From: Rutstroemia sp. NJR-2017a BVV2
Lineage: Eukaryota > Ascomycota > Leotiomycetes > Helotiales > Rutstroemiaceae
Direction: 5' to 3'
NCBI GenBank assembly: GCA_002946415.1
Contig: NJPS01000071.1
Span: 1 to 64,000 of the forward strand
Length of the DNA stretch: 64,000 nt
Shown in pieces: positions 1 through 11,399 of the stretch. The notes under the pieces are model-generated. The model was not told where the DNA came from. It searched no databases and worked only from the letters and a program-made list of their open reading frames with translations. Position numbers and translations under genes: made by a program. Position 1 is the first letter of the stretch. The number at the start of each line of letters is the position of its first letter.

Positions 1-119
1 CCTAACCCTAACCCTAACCCTAACCCTAACCCTAACCCTAACCCTAACCCTAACCCTAACCCTAACCCTAACCCTAACCCTAACCCTAACCCTAACCCTA
101 ACCCTAACCCTAACCCTAA
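1..119. repeat. Telomere, CCCTAA repeat tract
   Basis: Perfect head-to-tail CCCTAA units (TTAGGG on the other strand) run from the first base, about 20 copies with no variant unit, and stop at base 119. This is the standard telomere repeat of filamentous ascomycetes, and its C-strand orientation at the left edge shows that base 1 is at or near the physical chromosome end. There is no subterminal satellite: the next base belongs to a LINE relic. Confidence 0.97.
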
Positions 120-2440
120 GCGACTTGGAGACAGGCTGTACACAAGTGCTGCGAGACAGAGGAGCTGTGGAAGCTAGCGAGGTGGAGCAGGGGAGCAGCA
201 GCAGAACAAAGCACGATCCCTGCACTTAAGCTCGGAGAGGGTAGATATACAAGCTCATTTGAAGAAAAGGCATATACGCTTACCTGGCACTTCTACGGAG
301 GCGGACAATACCCCCCAAGTATACCGCAGTAGCTACTAAGCAACCCGGAAAGCGCCGAGCTAGACGATATCGCAAGCCAAGAGTACTCGCCGGAATTCGA
401 GATAAGTAGAGAGTTCACAGCCGAAGAGTTCACTAAGCTGCTCCGAGGATATTCGGATTGCTCTGCACTAGGGGAAGACCAAATCCCGTACCACTTCCTT
501 AAAAAGCTAGGCCAGCCATTTGCAGAAGCAATCACGAGCTTGGCTCAAGCCAGCTGGGAGCTCGGGTATATGCCAAAAAGCCTGAAAAGCGCCCTGATAG
601 TAGTACTGTGTAAACCTGGAAAACCGAGCTACGAGTAGGCGAAAGCCTAGTGGCCGATTGCACTCCTAAGTATACTAGGAAAGCTGATCGAGAAGGCTAC
701 AGCCCAGAAGATCCGTAATACAGCCGAGCAGTACAATCTGCTACCGGACAAGCAAATAGGAGCAAGAGTACAAAGGAGTACAGCAACAGCACTAGATCTA
801 CTTATCTCGGTAATCAAGTCTGCCTAGTCGAACAAGGGATAAGTAGCAATACTGCTCTCACTGGATATAGCAGGAGCGTTCGATATAGTAGTCTACTTGC
901 GTCTAGTAGTAGTAGTCCAGAAGCTCGGCTTCCCCCAATAGGTCAGCAAGTAAGTAGTAAGCTTCCTAAGCAACAGAACTACATACTTCTCATTTGCCAG
1001 CAAGATATCAGAGGAGTTCTCTCTACAAACGGAGATACCATAAGGATCACTACTCTCACCGATACTCTTCCTACTCTATAATACAGAGCTTATACGAATA
1101 TATTTACTTCCGAAACAGGGACTCTATATAGGCGGTTTTGTCGATAATATACACCTAATAGTAATAAGCTCGAGCACGGAAACTAACTATAATAAGCTCG
1201 CTGATATATACTAGAAGATCCTAGGATATACTCAACACTATAGGATATACTTCGCACTAGCAAAGTACGAGCTTATTCACTTTACAAGAGTACAGAACAG
1301 ATTTAACCTAGTAGCTACAATCCAGCTCAGACAAGGAGCGGAGTATGCTCTGTCACCGAGTATACAAGTACTCGGCATTTGGCTCGATACCAAACTTAAT
1401 TGGAAAGCATATACAAAGGTAGTCCGAGAAAAGAGCGCTATAGCACTAACTGCGCTTAGTAGGCTCAACCAGACAACCTAGGGCCCGACACTACACCGAG
1501 CACAAGTCTTGTATACAGCATACGTATGTACTGCACTAACCTACAGAGCAGAAACATAGTATAAGCCTGGAAAGAGAGGTATAGTCGAGCGAGAGCTCGA
1601 GCGAGCACAAGCAGTATACCTACGAAAGATCACCGGAGTATACCGAGCCACACCCATCCACGAAGTGGAAGCGGAAGCAGCGATCCCTCCGATCAGCATA
1701 TACTGCAACGAGAAGCTCAGGAAATTCTTCGAGCACCAGAAGGACACCCCTGCCCAGCAGGTCTGCCAAGAACAGTGCTTATAGATACGGAAAAGGAGAG
1801 GCAGCAGGAGGACAAAACAGAAATCGCCGGATATCCCAACCGAACGTACTAACCAAGCCGGAATACTCAAGCCAGAGAAGCAAGTATAGGAAGCACAATA
1901 GGCGAAAGATATAGCTAAATGGTATAGTGTAGCAGCAAAGAGCTCGATACTAGGTAAGGGCAGGCTCAAACTGCACAAAGGACTTAGCAAAGCAGAGAGC
2001 GCAATACTTATCCAGAGCAGAACAGAGCAAACAAGCTGCATACACTTCCTGAATATACAGGGAATACCAGGCTACGAATCCCCGGTCTGTATATACTGCT
2101 ATACTAATGCAGAAACGGTTGAGCATATCCTCCTACACTACAGCACCGAGCAGGCAAGAAGGCAATAGCGGGGAAGAACAACTATCACTGAGCTGCTCGA
2201 CAGTCCAGAACAAGCACAGCAGGTAGCCAAATAGCTGATCCAGAGCAGGTAGTTCGAGCACTTTAGGCTTGCTAACCAGCTGCAATACGAGTAGTAAGAC
2301 TGAGGAATGACCGAGCAACATAGCTGCGAAGGACGAGAGCAGGGTAAGTATACAAGAGTAGGAAGCACGGAGCAGCGCGATCAGTAGTTTTGTCCGGAGA
2401 GGTTCTACTGGTGTAATTAATTAGATTGAGCCCCCTCATG
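120..2440 (+). mobile_element. 5'-truncated, RIP-degraded LINE (non-LTR retrotransposon), telomere-abutting
   Basis: A plus-strand frame broken by many TAG/TAA codons reads as a LINE ORF2. The linker before the reverse transcriptase starts near 150. RT blocks include WPIALLSILGKLIEKA (about 650-700), LLSLDIAGAFDIV (about 855-895) and GFVDN (about 1134-1150), the last standing for the catalytic YVDD/FADD box with its final Asp changed to Asn. Downstream comes a C-terminal region with a degenerate zinc-knuckle (VCIYC...VEHILLHY, about 2090-2140). The endonuclease domain is absent, so the element is cut at its 5' side exactly where the telomere begins. Most stops sit where CAG, CAA or TGG would be expected, the pattern RIP leaves. 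The architecture is that of Tad1-like fungal LINEs; the clade is inferred. The element is dead. Small antisense frames over it are shadows. Confidence 0.85.
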
Positions 2441-2959
2441 GCCAGTACTATACATACCAGCTAGCGGGTTAGAAATAAATAAAAAATAAAAAATAATAAT
2501 AATTATCTTATATAGATATAGTTTTAATAATATTTTTCCATTTATATTATATCTTATAGCTAATTAGTTGATATAATATCGTTATAAATTTAATTATTAA
2601 AAGTTAATTAATTTTCTCTTAACTGAAACAATTTCATTTATAAATTAATATCAATAAATAATTTATTCGAGATTATATTGAAGTTAATAATATAACTTCT
2701 TATTTTTTAAAATCTATTTATTAATAATCTAGTTATTATTATAGTTCTCATTACTATCTATTAGATTATGAGAAAACAACTAGTTAAATACTAGGTATTT
2801 GTTATTTAGTAGTTGCTATTTCCGTCGTATTTTAGTATTAATCTATTATGAAAAAGAGATCTTATCTATTACTATTCGCTATTAAATAATTACTTAACTT
2901 ATATCTAATTATAAATGATAAGCTAGCTCTCAAATAGTTATTCGCCAGTTAAAATATAC
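2441..2959. other. AT-rich RIP-degraded sequence, no gene seen
   Basis: Directly after the LINE, composition falls to very AT-rich, TA-dominated sequence with stops in every frame. I see no conserved protein block, RNA gene or long repeat in this stretch. Confidence 0.6.
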
Positions 2960-4330
2960 CAACTCTGGTACAAAAAAGCAAGAAAAATTCACTATACCCT
3001 TAACTATCCCCAACCAATTCAAGATCGAAAACTTATTGTTATTATATCGTAAAGCCAGCGAATCGAAAGCAATAAGCTATTATTATAACTCTAAGTTGTT
3101 ATCGGACTTATTGTTATTACTTACTACTATCTACTTGGTTTTGCAGAGCATAACTATAAGATCGAATTCAGATAGCTTAGCTCTTGCTAGCGAATATATA
3201 GGCTTTTGCTCAAGATTCTGAGTATCAACTAGCCTATTAATAGCAGTGATTAGCTTGCTAATATCTTCCAAGATAGCAACTTGACGACTGCGAGCAATAG
3301 TAAGAGTTCTAGTGATTTGTTAGCAAATAGATACTATATAGTGATCTAGTAAATAACTTACTCTTTGAGCTTAGTAATCTCCTTAGCCTAAATTCGGTAA
3401 TTTCTATTAATGTTTTCGATATCAGTTATTAGCTTACTTACTTTGTCCTTAAGGCTATAATACTGGGTAGTAAGCTTCGTATCGAGGCTGGTTAGTATAC
3501 TAGTTATCTTTAACTCGGTATACTTTCGCTTCTTAGTAGGTATAGCATCGATAGTATTTGATTTCTATATTACTAGTAAGTAAATAGTAAATCATCAGCT
3601 AATAGCTAGTAAATAGTATTTACAATAAAGCCAGTATTAATATAAGAGAATACTACAAAGGTATCGACTACCTTTTGAATCGCTTCTCTTTTGGTAACGA
3701 GGAAATCTTTGCTAGCTTTGTCTTTATTAGCGACAAGGATTCGATTGTACTCTATAGTAGTAGCAACTATAGTATAAATAGCTAGTTCAGCTTCGGTTAA
3801 TAGCTGATAAATCGTTAGCGAATTGATCGTGAATTATGGAAGATAAATAACTGATAGGAATACAAAAAGGGCCTTTATTTATATCAAGATAGTAACTATA
3901 CTACTATCTGTTATTACCATATTCCTTATAGGCTATATAGTTACAACCTGGCTATTAGCTAGTAAATCAACGACAAATATCTAGCGAATACTAACCAAAA
4001 GACCTTATTAGCTTTGTTTATTCCCTAGCCAAACTTGTTTATAAGGAGGTATAAATGTAAGGTATTTAGGCAATTTATATAAGTTTTTGGTATCAAAAAG
4101 TCGGTAGTATATACTTTGTCCGACGCTGTCTTTACACTAGTTAGATTCTGAATTGCGACCTATTAGATAGCTATTTGATAGAAGATTGAAGATAACTTAC
4201 TACTCTATTATCGCCGAAAGGCTGGTAAGTAATAATCTTCTTGCTAGACTTGATAACCAGTTATAGCTGGCCTTTCTTCGCCGGTTTAGCAGCTACTTGC
4301 TTACAAAGTAGTATAGTTTCGATAATAACT
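2960..4330 (-). pseudogene. Degraded reading frame with coiled-coil-like segments, family unknown
   Basis: On the minus strand, stop-poor stretches can be read between TAG/TAA codons. One segment (about 3750-3900) reads EAELAIYTIVATTIEYNRI and continues with many Lys, Glu and Asp. Two others (about 3430-3560 and 3190-3310) read KRKYTELKITSILTSLDTKL and RTLTIARSRQVAILEDISKL. The heptad-like, charged character suggests a coiled-coil region of a former protein, possibly from a mobile element. No family was recognised, no start is defined, and the locus is clearly non-functional. Confidence 0.35.
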
Positions 4331-4479
4331 AGATAATGATTTAAAAACGAAGTACTAGTAAATAGAAAGCGAATCGATAGAAGTACAGTAGATGAAATAT
4401 AGCTAAACAAGAGTTAGCCGAAAACTGATAAACAGTAAGTAGTAAACAAGCTGGAAGTGAATAGCTTGGAGAGATATTC

Positions 4480-4790
4480 GATCTATTTTCGCTAGCAAAT
4501 CAATTATTCTCTTGAAATATCTAAAGAGAACTAAATCGCTAGCAAATCAATAGTATATCGAATTGCTAGCAAATCGACTATTCAGTTGAAATATTAAAAA
4601 AAGAAACGAATTACTAGCAAATCGACTATTCAATTGAAATATCCAAAGAGAACTGAATTGCTAGCGAATTGATAGTATATCGAATTGCTAGCAAATCAAC
4701 TATTCAATTGAAATATCCAAAGAGAAACAAGTTGCTAGTGAATCGATTATTTGAGTAGAATAAGTTGGTCGAATTGCTAGCGAAAATGGA
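4480..4790. repeat. Minisatellite built on GCTAGCAAATC / ATTCAATTGAAATATC words
   Basis: Five or six imperfect units follow one another, each holding the palindrome GCTAGC within TTGCTAGCAAATCGACTATT and then the palindromic core CAATTG followed by AAATATCCAAAGAGAAAC. Spacing varies between about 55 and 90 bases because some units are longer composites containing GATAGTATATCGA. Neighbouring sequence (about 2930-2950, 8085-8095) holds scattered single copies of CTAGCAAATCG, so the word is dispersed in this AT-rich block as well as tandem here. Confidence 0.6.
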
Positions 4791-5399
4791 TCGAATTAGG
4801 CTGGGTACGAATAGATAGCAAATAGCTATATACCGAAATAATATTTTGTAATATAGGAAAGAGAAAGTGAAAATGTAGAAAATGTAGTTTTGAGCCTAGG
4901 AAAATAAGGTTTAAAATAAACTATACGATAAATGATAAATCATATTTACTATATAATTCACTATTATCTTGTAAATTAGAATAAGATATAATCAATAAGA
5001 TATTAAATTGCCAGTGAGGTTTCAGCTTATTAGTAATAATTAGCTACTAATAATATAACTATTTCATCGCGATATACTAACTTGATGAATATATCTCGGT
5101 TGCAAAAAATAAGGAAGTAGATCTTAGTAATCTTTTATATTACTAACTAAGTTATAGCTCTTTGCTAGTGATTAGTTATTAGTAAGAAAAAATACTTTCA
5201 ATTGTTAGATAGTGAAAATATTTTGGTTAGATTATAAACTATCAACTATTTATAATCTATTTACTATTAATTTCTTATCTCTTTACTTTTCTTTAACCTT
5301 AGAGCTACTATTTAATTATCAACTATTAGCTCTATTCTAGCTATCTATAAACTTTAAGAAGTATTTCGATCTTAAATCTCAAATATATCTATCTCTATA
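4791..5399. other. AT-rich sequence, no gene seen
   Basis: RIP-like AT-rich DNA with stops in all frames. No repeat or protein relic could be supported here. Confidence 0.5.
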
Positions 5400-8300
5400 T
5401 AATTAGTCTTCGATCTAAGAATCATTCAGTTTCTATATCTCAGCAATTATTTCTCCAACTTTTTCCAATTTGATATCTACTTCCCGAAAACTATTAGTTA
5501 GCTCCTCAGATATATATCATAATATAGATCCTTTCCAATCCTTATATAGATACTAATCTGGTATCTATTCGATCCTGTTTTCACCTTATTTAAAGTACTT
5601 AAATCGATATATTTGTAGTTTTTCCTCTATTAAGTCTTATAGCTATTATATATCATATTTAATATCTCGTTGGTTTTTCATTAGTAAGTTAACCAATTAT
5701 AAATGATAAACCTCTATTATTATAGTATATTTTTCCTGATTTTTCTAAAAGAATTTGTTATATTGTAGATAAGGTATAAACTAGGTAGTTGTAATAAAAT
5801 ATCTTTTGAACTATTTTCGAAATTGTTTCGCTATATCAGCTCTATCCTATTATTGAAGCTGCTTACTAGCCCGATGAAAGAGAATATGAAAAGAAATATT
5901 ATCTTATTATTGATAGTTGTTATTCTAGTAATCTGAGAAATCCTAAATAAGTGAAACAAAAGTTTTAATTGATCGAATTGTTATCTGACCAATATCAACT
6001 ATATAGAAACTTTTTATCGTTTCGGCGGTTAATAGATACTCTATCTTAGTATAATAGATAGGAATAGTACCTCGAGTAACTTCTTTATAGTAGCCTTCTC
6101 GAAATCCTAACTTGAAGTAATTCCAAACTTCTTTACAGAATATATATATTATTATTAGATAAATATATTCGATTATTGTATACTAACAATCTTCGTCTTT
6201 ATTATATTGTATTAGCTATCAGTCAGTAGCTTCTATATATATATAATTATCCTTAGTTTCTCCAACTTGCAAGAAGTTCTTCTAGTAATTCGTATAAAGT
6301 ATACTACTACTAAATGCTATTTGGTTGGTGAATTAAGAACGAAATATCATCGATTTCCAGTTGATTCGAGGATTGAACTATATATATCTGAACTTAGCTT
6401 ATATAGTTTATAATTTTATTCCAAGTACTTTAGACTCTCCTCTTCGTTATTGAAACTTTTCCTTCTAGAGATCGTTTTACTATATAATAGATCCCGAATC
6501 AAAAGCGAATAGTAGTATTTATAGTAATATAGTTATTAACTTATAATACTTGTAATCTACTCAAGTTTTTACTCCTAAGCTCAATATCCACTCGAAAGCT
6601 ACTATAAATTTGTTTGTATTCTGTAATAGATATTTTATATAGGTAATTATATATAACAAGTATATATACTAGAAATTGTGATAGGTAATATTATGAACTT
6701 GGGCCCAAATATCTATATTCTCTGTCGAAATTCGTATTCGATCTATAAAAGCAAATATAACTTGATTCTCCTTTCGAATACTAATCGAAAGCTATTATCT
6801 TTCTATAATCGAATATTTTACCCGCTCTTTGTTAGCTAAATAGCTCTTGTATAATATAGAGTTTATAACTAGCTTTGCTTAACCTTATTACTGAAGTATC
6901 TATTTTATTTTTGAATCCTATACTAATTGTCTTAAATAAGGATTACTAAAAAACTTCGTTTAGACTATATCGAAAAGCTCTTTAAAGCTATTATAGATTT
7001 GACTATAAACCCAACCCTCTTATCGATAACAGGATAATAGAGATATATCTAATACTAAATTGCTTATATCTTGTAGTATAGTTGAAGAATAGAGAGTAAG
7101 AACAATATATCGATCTAGCTTCTTATATTTGGCCTATCGAGAGTAAAACTCCAGATAACAGATCTTTAATAGATAGATAATAGATAATAGATTACTATCG
7201 GTTTGCTAGCTATATAATATATAGTTGATAATAGTTACTTCCTTACTTAGATCTAACTAGATATTATTACGATCAATATATATTAGGTCAAGTATAGCTA
7301 TTAGAGATCTTTCAAATACTTCCCAAATTTCGGATAGAGTACTATAAGAAAATCGAAGTTTGGTATTTTTACTAGAAAAGAATAGTTTTGCTCTATAATA
7401 AATTGTATATTCAGACTTAGTTAATCATTGTTTAATCTCTTACCAGATAGTAGCAAGGCTTTGTAGATATAGAGAATAATAAAATAATAGTACCTGATCT
7501 TCTATTTTATCAGTACTAGTATATATAGATCGCTCTCTATAATAGGTTTATACTTTCATTCGAGTATGATTCCAAGAATAAGATAGATACTAGTAACTTG
7601 TCGATAGTATATAACGAAAAATACTAGGAAGTAGAATCGAATTGGTCCAGATTTACAAGAGATAATATAACTAACTACTATCTTTTCTAGAGAAATTCGT
7701 TAGCTTATCAGGCTTATATATCCGAGGAAAGAAGATATAAAGACTAATATCTTCATAACCTAATATCCGACTAAGATAGTAGTATAGAACCTTCTATAGC
7801 TTAACTCTAATCGCTTTTTTGCCTTTTCCAAAATTATAAAAGACCTTAGTATAAAGATAAAGATCAATTCGAATATTTATATAGAAATAAGGAAAAAGAT
7901 TGATATCTATCTTCTAATAAGTAATAATAAGACTTTAAGTAAATTCTAGAAAGCTATCGATATCGAAGCGAACTACTGATATACTAGCCTTACTTTGAGA
8001 GTATCTAATATATATATACAAAGTATATTCGTCTTGAATAGCTTAGTTATTATTAGTAACTTCTTCGCGATTTGCTAGTAAATCGATATTATATCCATCA
8101 AAACATTTTGACCAATCTGGTATAGGAGAACTTTCTCGTTTAGCTTTAGTGAAAAAGTCTGGTTAATATATAACTATTGGAATATTGGATTCCTCCAACT
8201 GTTTTATATAGTTAGGTAAGTTGAGATATCGCTCACGATTTGGTACTGATATACTATTGGAATACTGGTAATATTGCTTTAAATATTCATCTAAATAACA

Positions 8301-9130
8301 ACTATTAAATTGAAATAAATAATTATATAGCTTTTTAGCTAAATCCACTTTGAGCTTATTTGATACTGAAATTTCTTGCTGTAACTGAGTTTCAATTTGG
8401 TCTTCTCCTCTAATATTGCTAGTACTTTGCTTATTACTCAACTAACTTTCGTTATCCTCTATATTGCTGAAAGATATAAAGCAATTATCTTCTTCGATAA
8501 TTGATAATAAGAACTTATCTTTTTCTTTATTATCCTAATTTTGTCGATTATCTTCTTCTTTATCTATAGAACCAAATCTATTATTCTCTTCTCTATCTAT
8601 AAAGCTAGATCTACTATCTTTATCTTTATCTACTAGTTGTTGTATATTAGATCTTATATTATCTATAAAAAGCTATCTACTACTTATTGATCTAGCTATA
8701 GATATCTATCTACTAACTCTCTACTCTTTTATATCTCCGTTACTATCAATAAAGTAATCGTCGAGATTGAGATTAGGTATATCAAGTATTCCGATATTAT
8801 TTGGAAAAGGATCTAAAGATAAGTTATCTATAATAGATATAGAACTACTATTTGAATCAGGTATAATATATTCTCGAATAGGTACCAAATTAGATATAAT
8901 ACGATCTTAAGTAGGTAGCGAATTAGGTATAATATATTCTTGAATAGGTATCGAAATAGTAACTAAATTATAAGTAGTTAATACCGAGAGATCTGGTATC
9001 TCCTTATTATCGAAAGCGAAATAAGATATAGAAACAGTAAGTAGTTCTGAACTTTCGATTCTCTATAGATCTTCTTCTATAGCTCTAGCTAGATTTGGTT
9101 GAATATAAACAAAAGGATAAGATGAAGTTG
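5400..9130 (-). pseudogene. Large RIP-degraded reading frame on minus strand, family unknown
   Basis: Read on the minus strand from about 9130 down to about 5400, one frame family stays protein-like for more than 3 kb, broken by TAG/TAA codons and some frame changes. It begins with an acidic, Asp/Ser-rich low-complexity part (about 9100-8450). An uninterrupted 92-codon stretch at 8441-8163 (YLNLPNYIKQLEESNIPIV) follows. Further blocks read PIPDWSKCFDGYNIDLLA (about 8140-8080), ISLYIFFPRIYKPDKLTNF (about 7760-7690) and STDKIEDQVLLFYYSL (about 7510-7460). The length and the retained charged, Trp/Tyr-rich blocks argue for one ancestral protein of roughly 1000 residues or more. I could not assign it to a transposase, helicase or recombinase family. 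Confidence 0.45.
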
Positions 9131-9433
9131 AATTAGGAATAGAACTAAAGCTATTTGCTATAGAAATCTTATTATACCAGCAAGCTAATTATATATTATT
9201 ACAATATCGTTACTTCTCTGATAAGAGTCTAGATCGAGATATAATTATAAAAGAAAGAGAATAAAGAATTAAGATATTTATTAATAGATATCTGAAGAAA
9301 TATTGATAATATAAAAGATAAATAATAAGAAGTAAATAACAAATCATCAATAAGGTAATGATAATTATTTGGCAATTATATAGTAATTATATAATAAAAT
9401 ACTTTATCTTTTTGAGATATAACTTATATTTTG

Positions 9434-9937
9434 CTTACTAAATCTGATTTGAAGTAGAGGGAATTATATAATGAAATGGTTTACCTTTTTGGGTAAGGTT
9501 GATATAATTCGGTCGCAAATTGGTATAGAATTATATATAATTAATCAATTAATTGAAAATAATTAGAAGATAATTAGATAATAGTTAGATAATAGTTTGA
9601 TAGTTAGTTAACAAAAATAACGAGATTTAGTATTATCGTATTATATTTTGAATGAATCTACCCAAAATCTCAACCTACTTTTTACTTACTAGAATCTGAT
9701 TTGAAGTAGGGAGAATTATATAATAAAACAGTTTACTTTTTTGGATAAGGTTGATATAACTCGATCGCAAATTAGTATAAAGCTATATACAATTAATCAA
9801 TTAATTGAAAGCAATTAGAAGATAATTAGATAATAGTTAGATAATAGTTTGATAGTTAGTTAATAAAAATAACGAGATTTAGTATTATCATATTATATTT
9901 TGAATGAACCCACCCGAAATCTCAACCTGCTTTTTAT
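9434..9937. repeat. Tandem direct duplication, two units of about 252 bp
   Basis: The sequence starting CTTACTAAATCTGATTTGAA at 9434 recurs at 9684 as CTTACTAGAATCTGATTTG, and the units stay alignable for their whole length (for example GATTTAGTATTATC and TTTGAATGAA in both). Most differences are C/T or G/A transitions, as expected if RIP acted after the duplication. The unit has no coding frame; it could be a tandem pair of LTR- or MITE-like sequences. Confidence 0.8.
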
Positions 9938-9975
9938 TTACTAGACTATATTTTAATTTTTCTATACAAAAAAAA

Positions 9976-9996
9976 CCCGATTATAATATAATCGGG
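9976..9996. repeat. Perfect hairpin with GC-rich ends inside the AT-rich block
   Basis: CCCGATTAT and ATAATCGGG form a perfect 9-bp stem around a 3-base loop, directly after a run of A. A GC-ended perfect palindrome is unusual in DNA this AT-rich. It may be the terminal inverted repeat or foldback end of an old element; function unknown. Confidence 0.6.
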
Positions 9997-9999
9997 CAA

Positions 10000-11390
10000 G
10001 AATAGTATTAAGTATTCTCAGTATTAATAATTGAAGTATCTTGTTTATAGTAAGAATAATAGTTCTTCACTTTTAGCTAATAATCTCCTAGAGGTAAGTT
10101 TTCCTGATTATTTATATAGATTTGATCTAGTAATTTGAAGATTAATTGATTACTAATTACTTGAAAGATAATTCTAAAGTAGTTATAGTTGATTCTGAAA
10201 ATGAAATAGTTACTAGTTCTTCTTACAATTTTAAAAGTGAAGTAGAGAAAATATATCTTAATAATTATTTAGTAAATAGGTTTTCTGGATTATTCTTATA
10301 TTTTCACTTTTCTTATCTTTATCTTTATATACTAATTTTTCTACTTTGGTAGGATAATTATAAGATATTATCTATAGATAGTATCTTTATATAAAATGAT
10401 CTTTTTATTAAAGATAAAATAGATAAGTTTTTGGATATTGATATTCCTTAAGATCGAGAGGATAGAATATTTCTTTAAGATAAAGATCCTAAATTTACTA
10501 ATTCTTAAAAGAGATAAATTAGTTTTGATTATACTAGTTATATTATTATATAACTTATTAGTAAAGCTATAAGTAATAAGCAATCTATTAAAGATAGTTC
10601 TATATTTATTATAGAAAATAGATTTATATCTATTATAGAAGATAATCCTATTTCTAAATTTGGAGATAATCAAACTTCGATAATAAGTTTTAGTAAATAT
10701 ATTAATAAAGGTAATATAGATTTTAAATCTAATAACGATTTATTACTATCTACTTTCTATTATTATTTCTTTATTATCTATTTTAAATCTCTTCTTTATT
10801 CTGAGATTCCTTCTATTCGCTAGTTATCCTGGACTATAATTACTATTTGTACCAAAAAATAGTTATACTATTTATCTTATCTATCTACTTATATTAAAGA
10901 TAATAAGTTTGAATATCTTTATTAGTATTATATCTAATCTATTATAAGTAGATCTTGCTTTAGATAAGAGTTTTGCAATACTAATATAATTAAGATTCGG
11001 AGTTATTATTGTTTCTAGTATAAAACTTATATTTATAAACCTTTATATCTAGTACTTTAAGAGATTGCTTATAGATATTTGATCTATTGATTAGATAGAG
11101 ATAGAAAGGTAAAATTGGTTTATATTTATAATCTACTAAGTTAACTAATTTATTGATTAGATTGAGAAAAAGTATTATACTATTTTCTACTTGATAATAG
11201 AGTATCTTTATAATAGTAAAGGTAATATTATTAAGGATATTAAGGTAAAGAAGTATAAGATTGATAGAATAAATATCGAGAATTAGAGAAGAAGTTATAT
11301 AGTAATTATTTATCTTCAAGAGATATTATTAGGAATAATAGATAAGTTTACTTTATTTGCTTATAGATACTAACTATTTTGTAGGTTATT
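10000..11390. other. AT-rich sequence with short chance frames, nothing assignable
   Basis: Short frames exist on both strands (for example 10146-10352 plus, 10368-10673 and 10990-11319 minus), but all consist almost only of Ile, Asn, Lys, Tyr, Leu and Ser, as translated AT-rich noise does. No motif was recognised. The stretch between the hairpin and the copia relic may hold an old insertion, but nothing supports a gene. Confidence 0.5.
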
Positions 11391-11399
11391 TACTTGATT

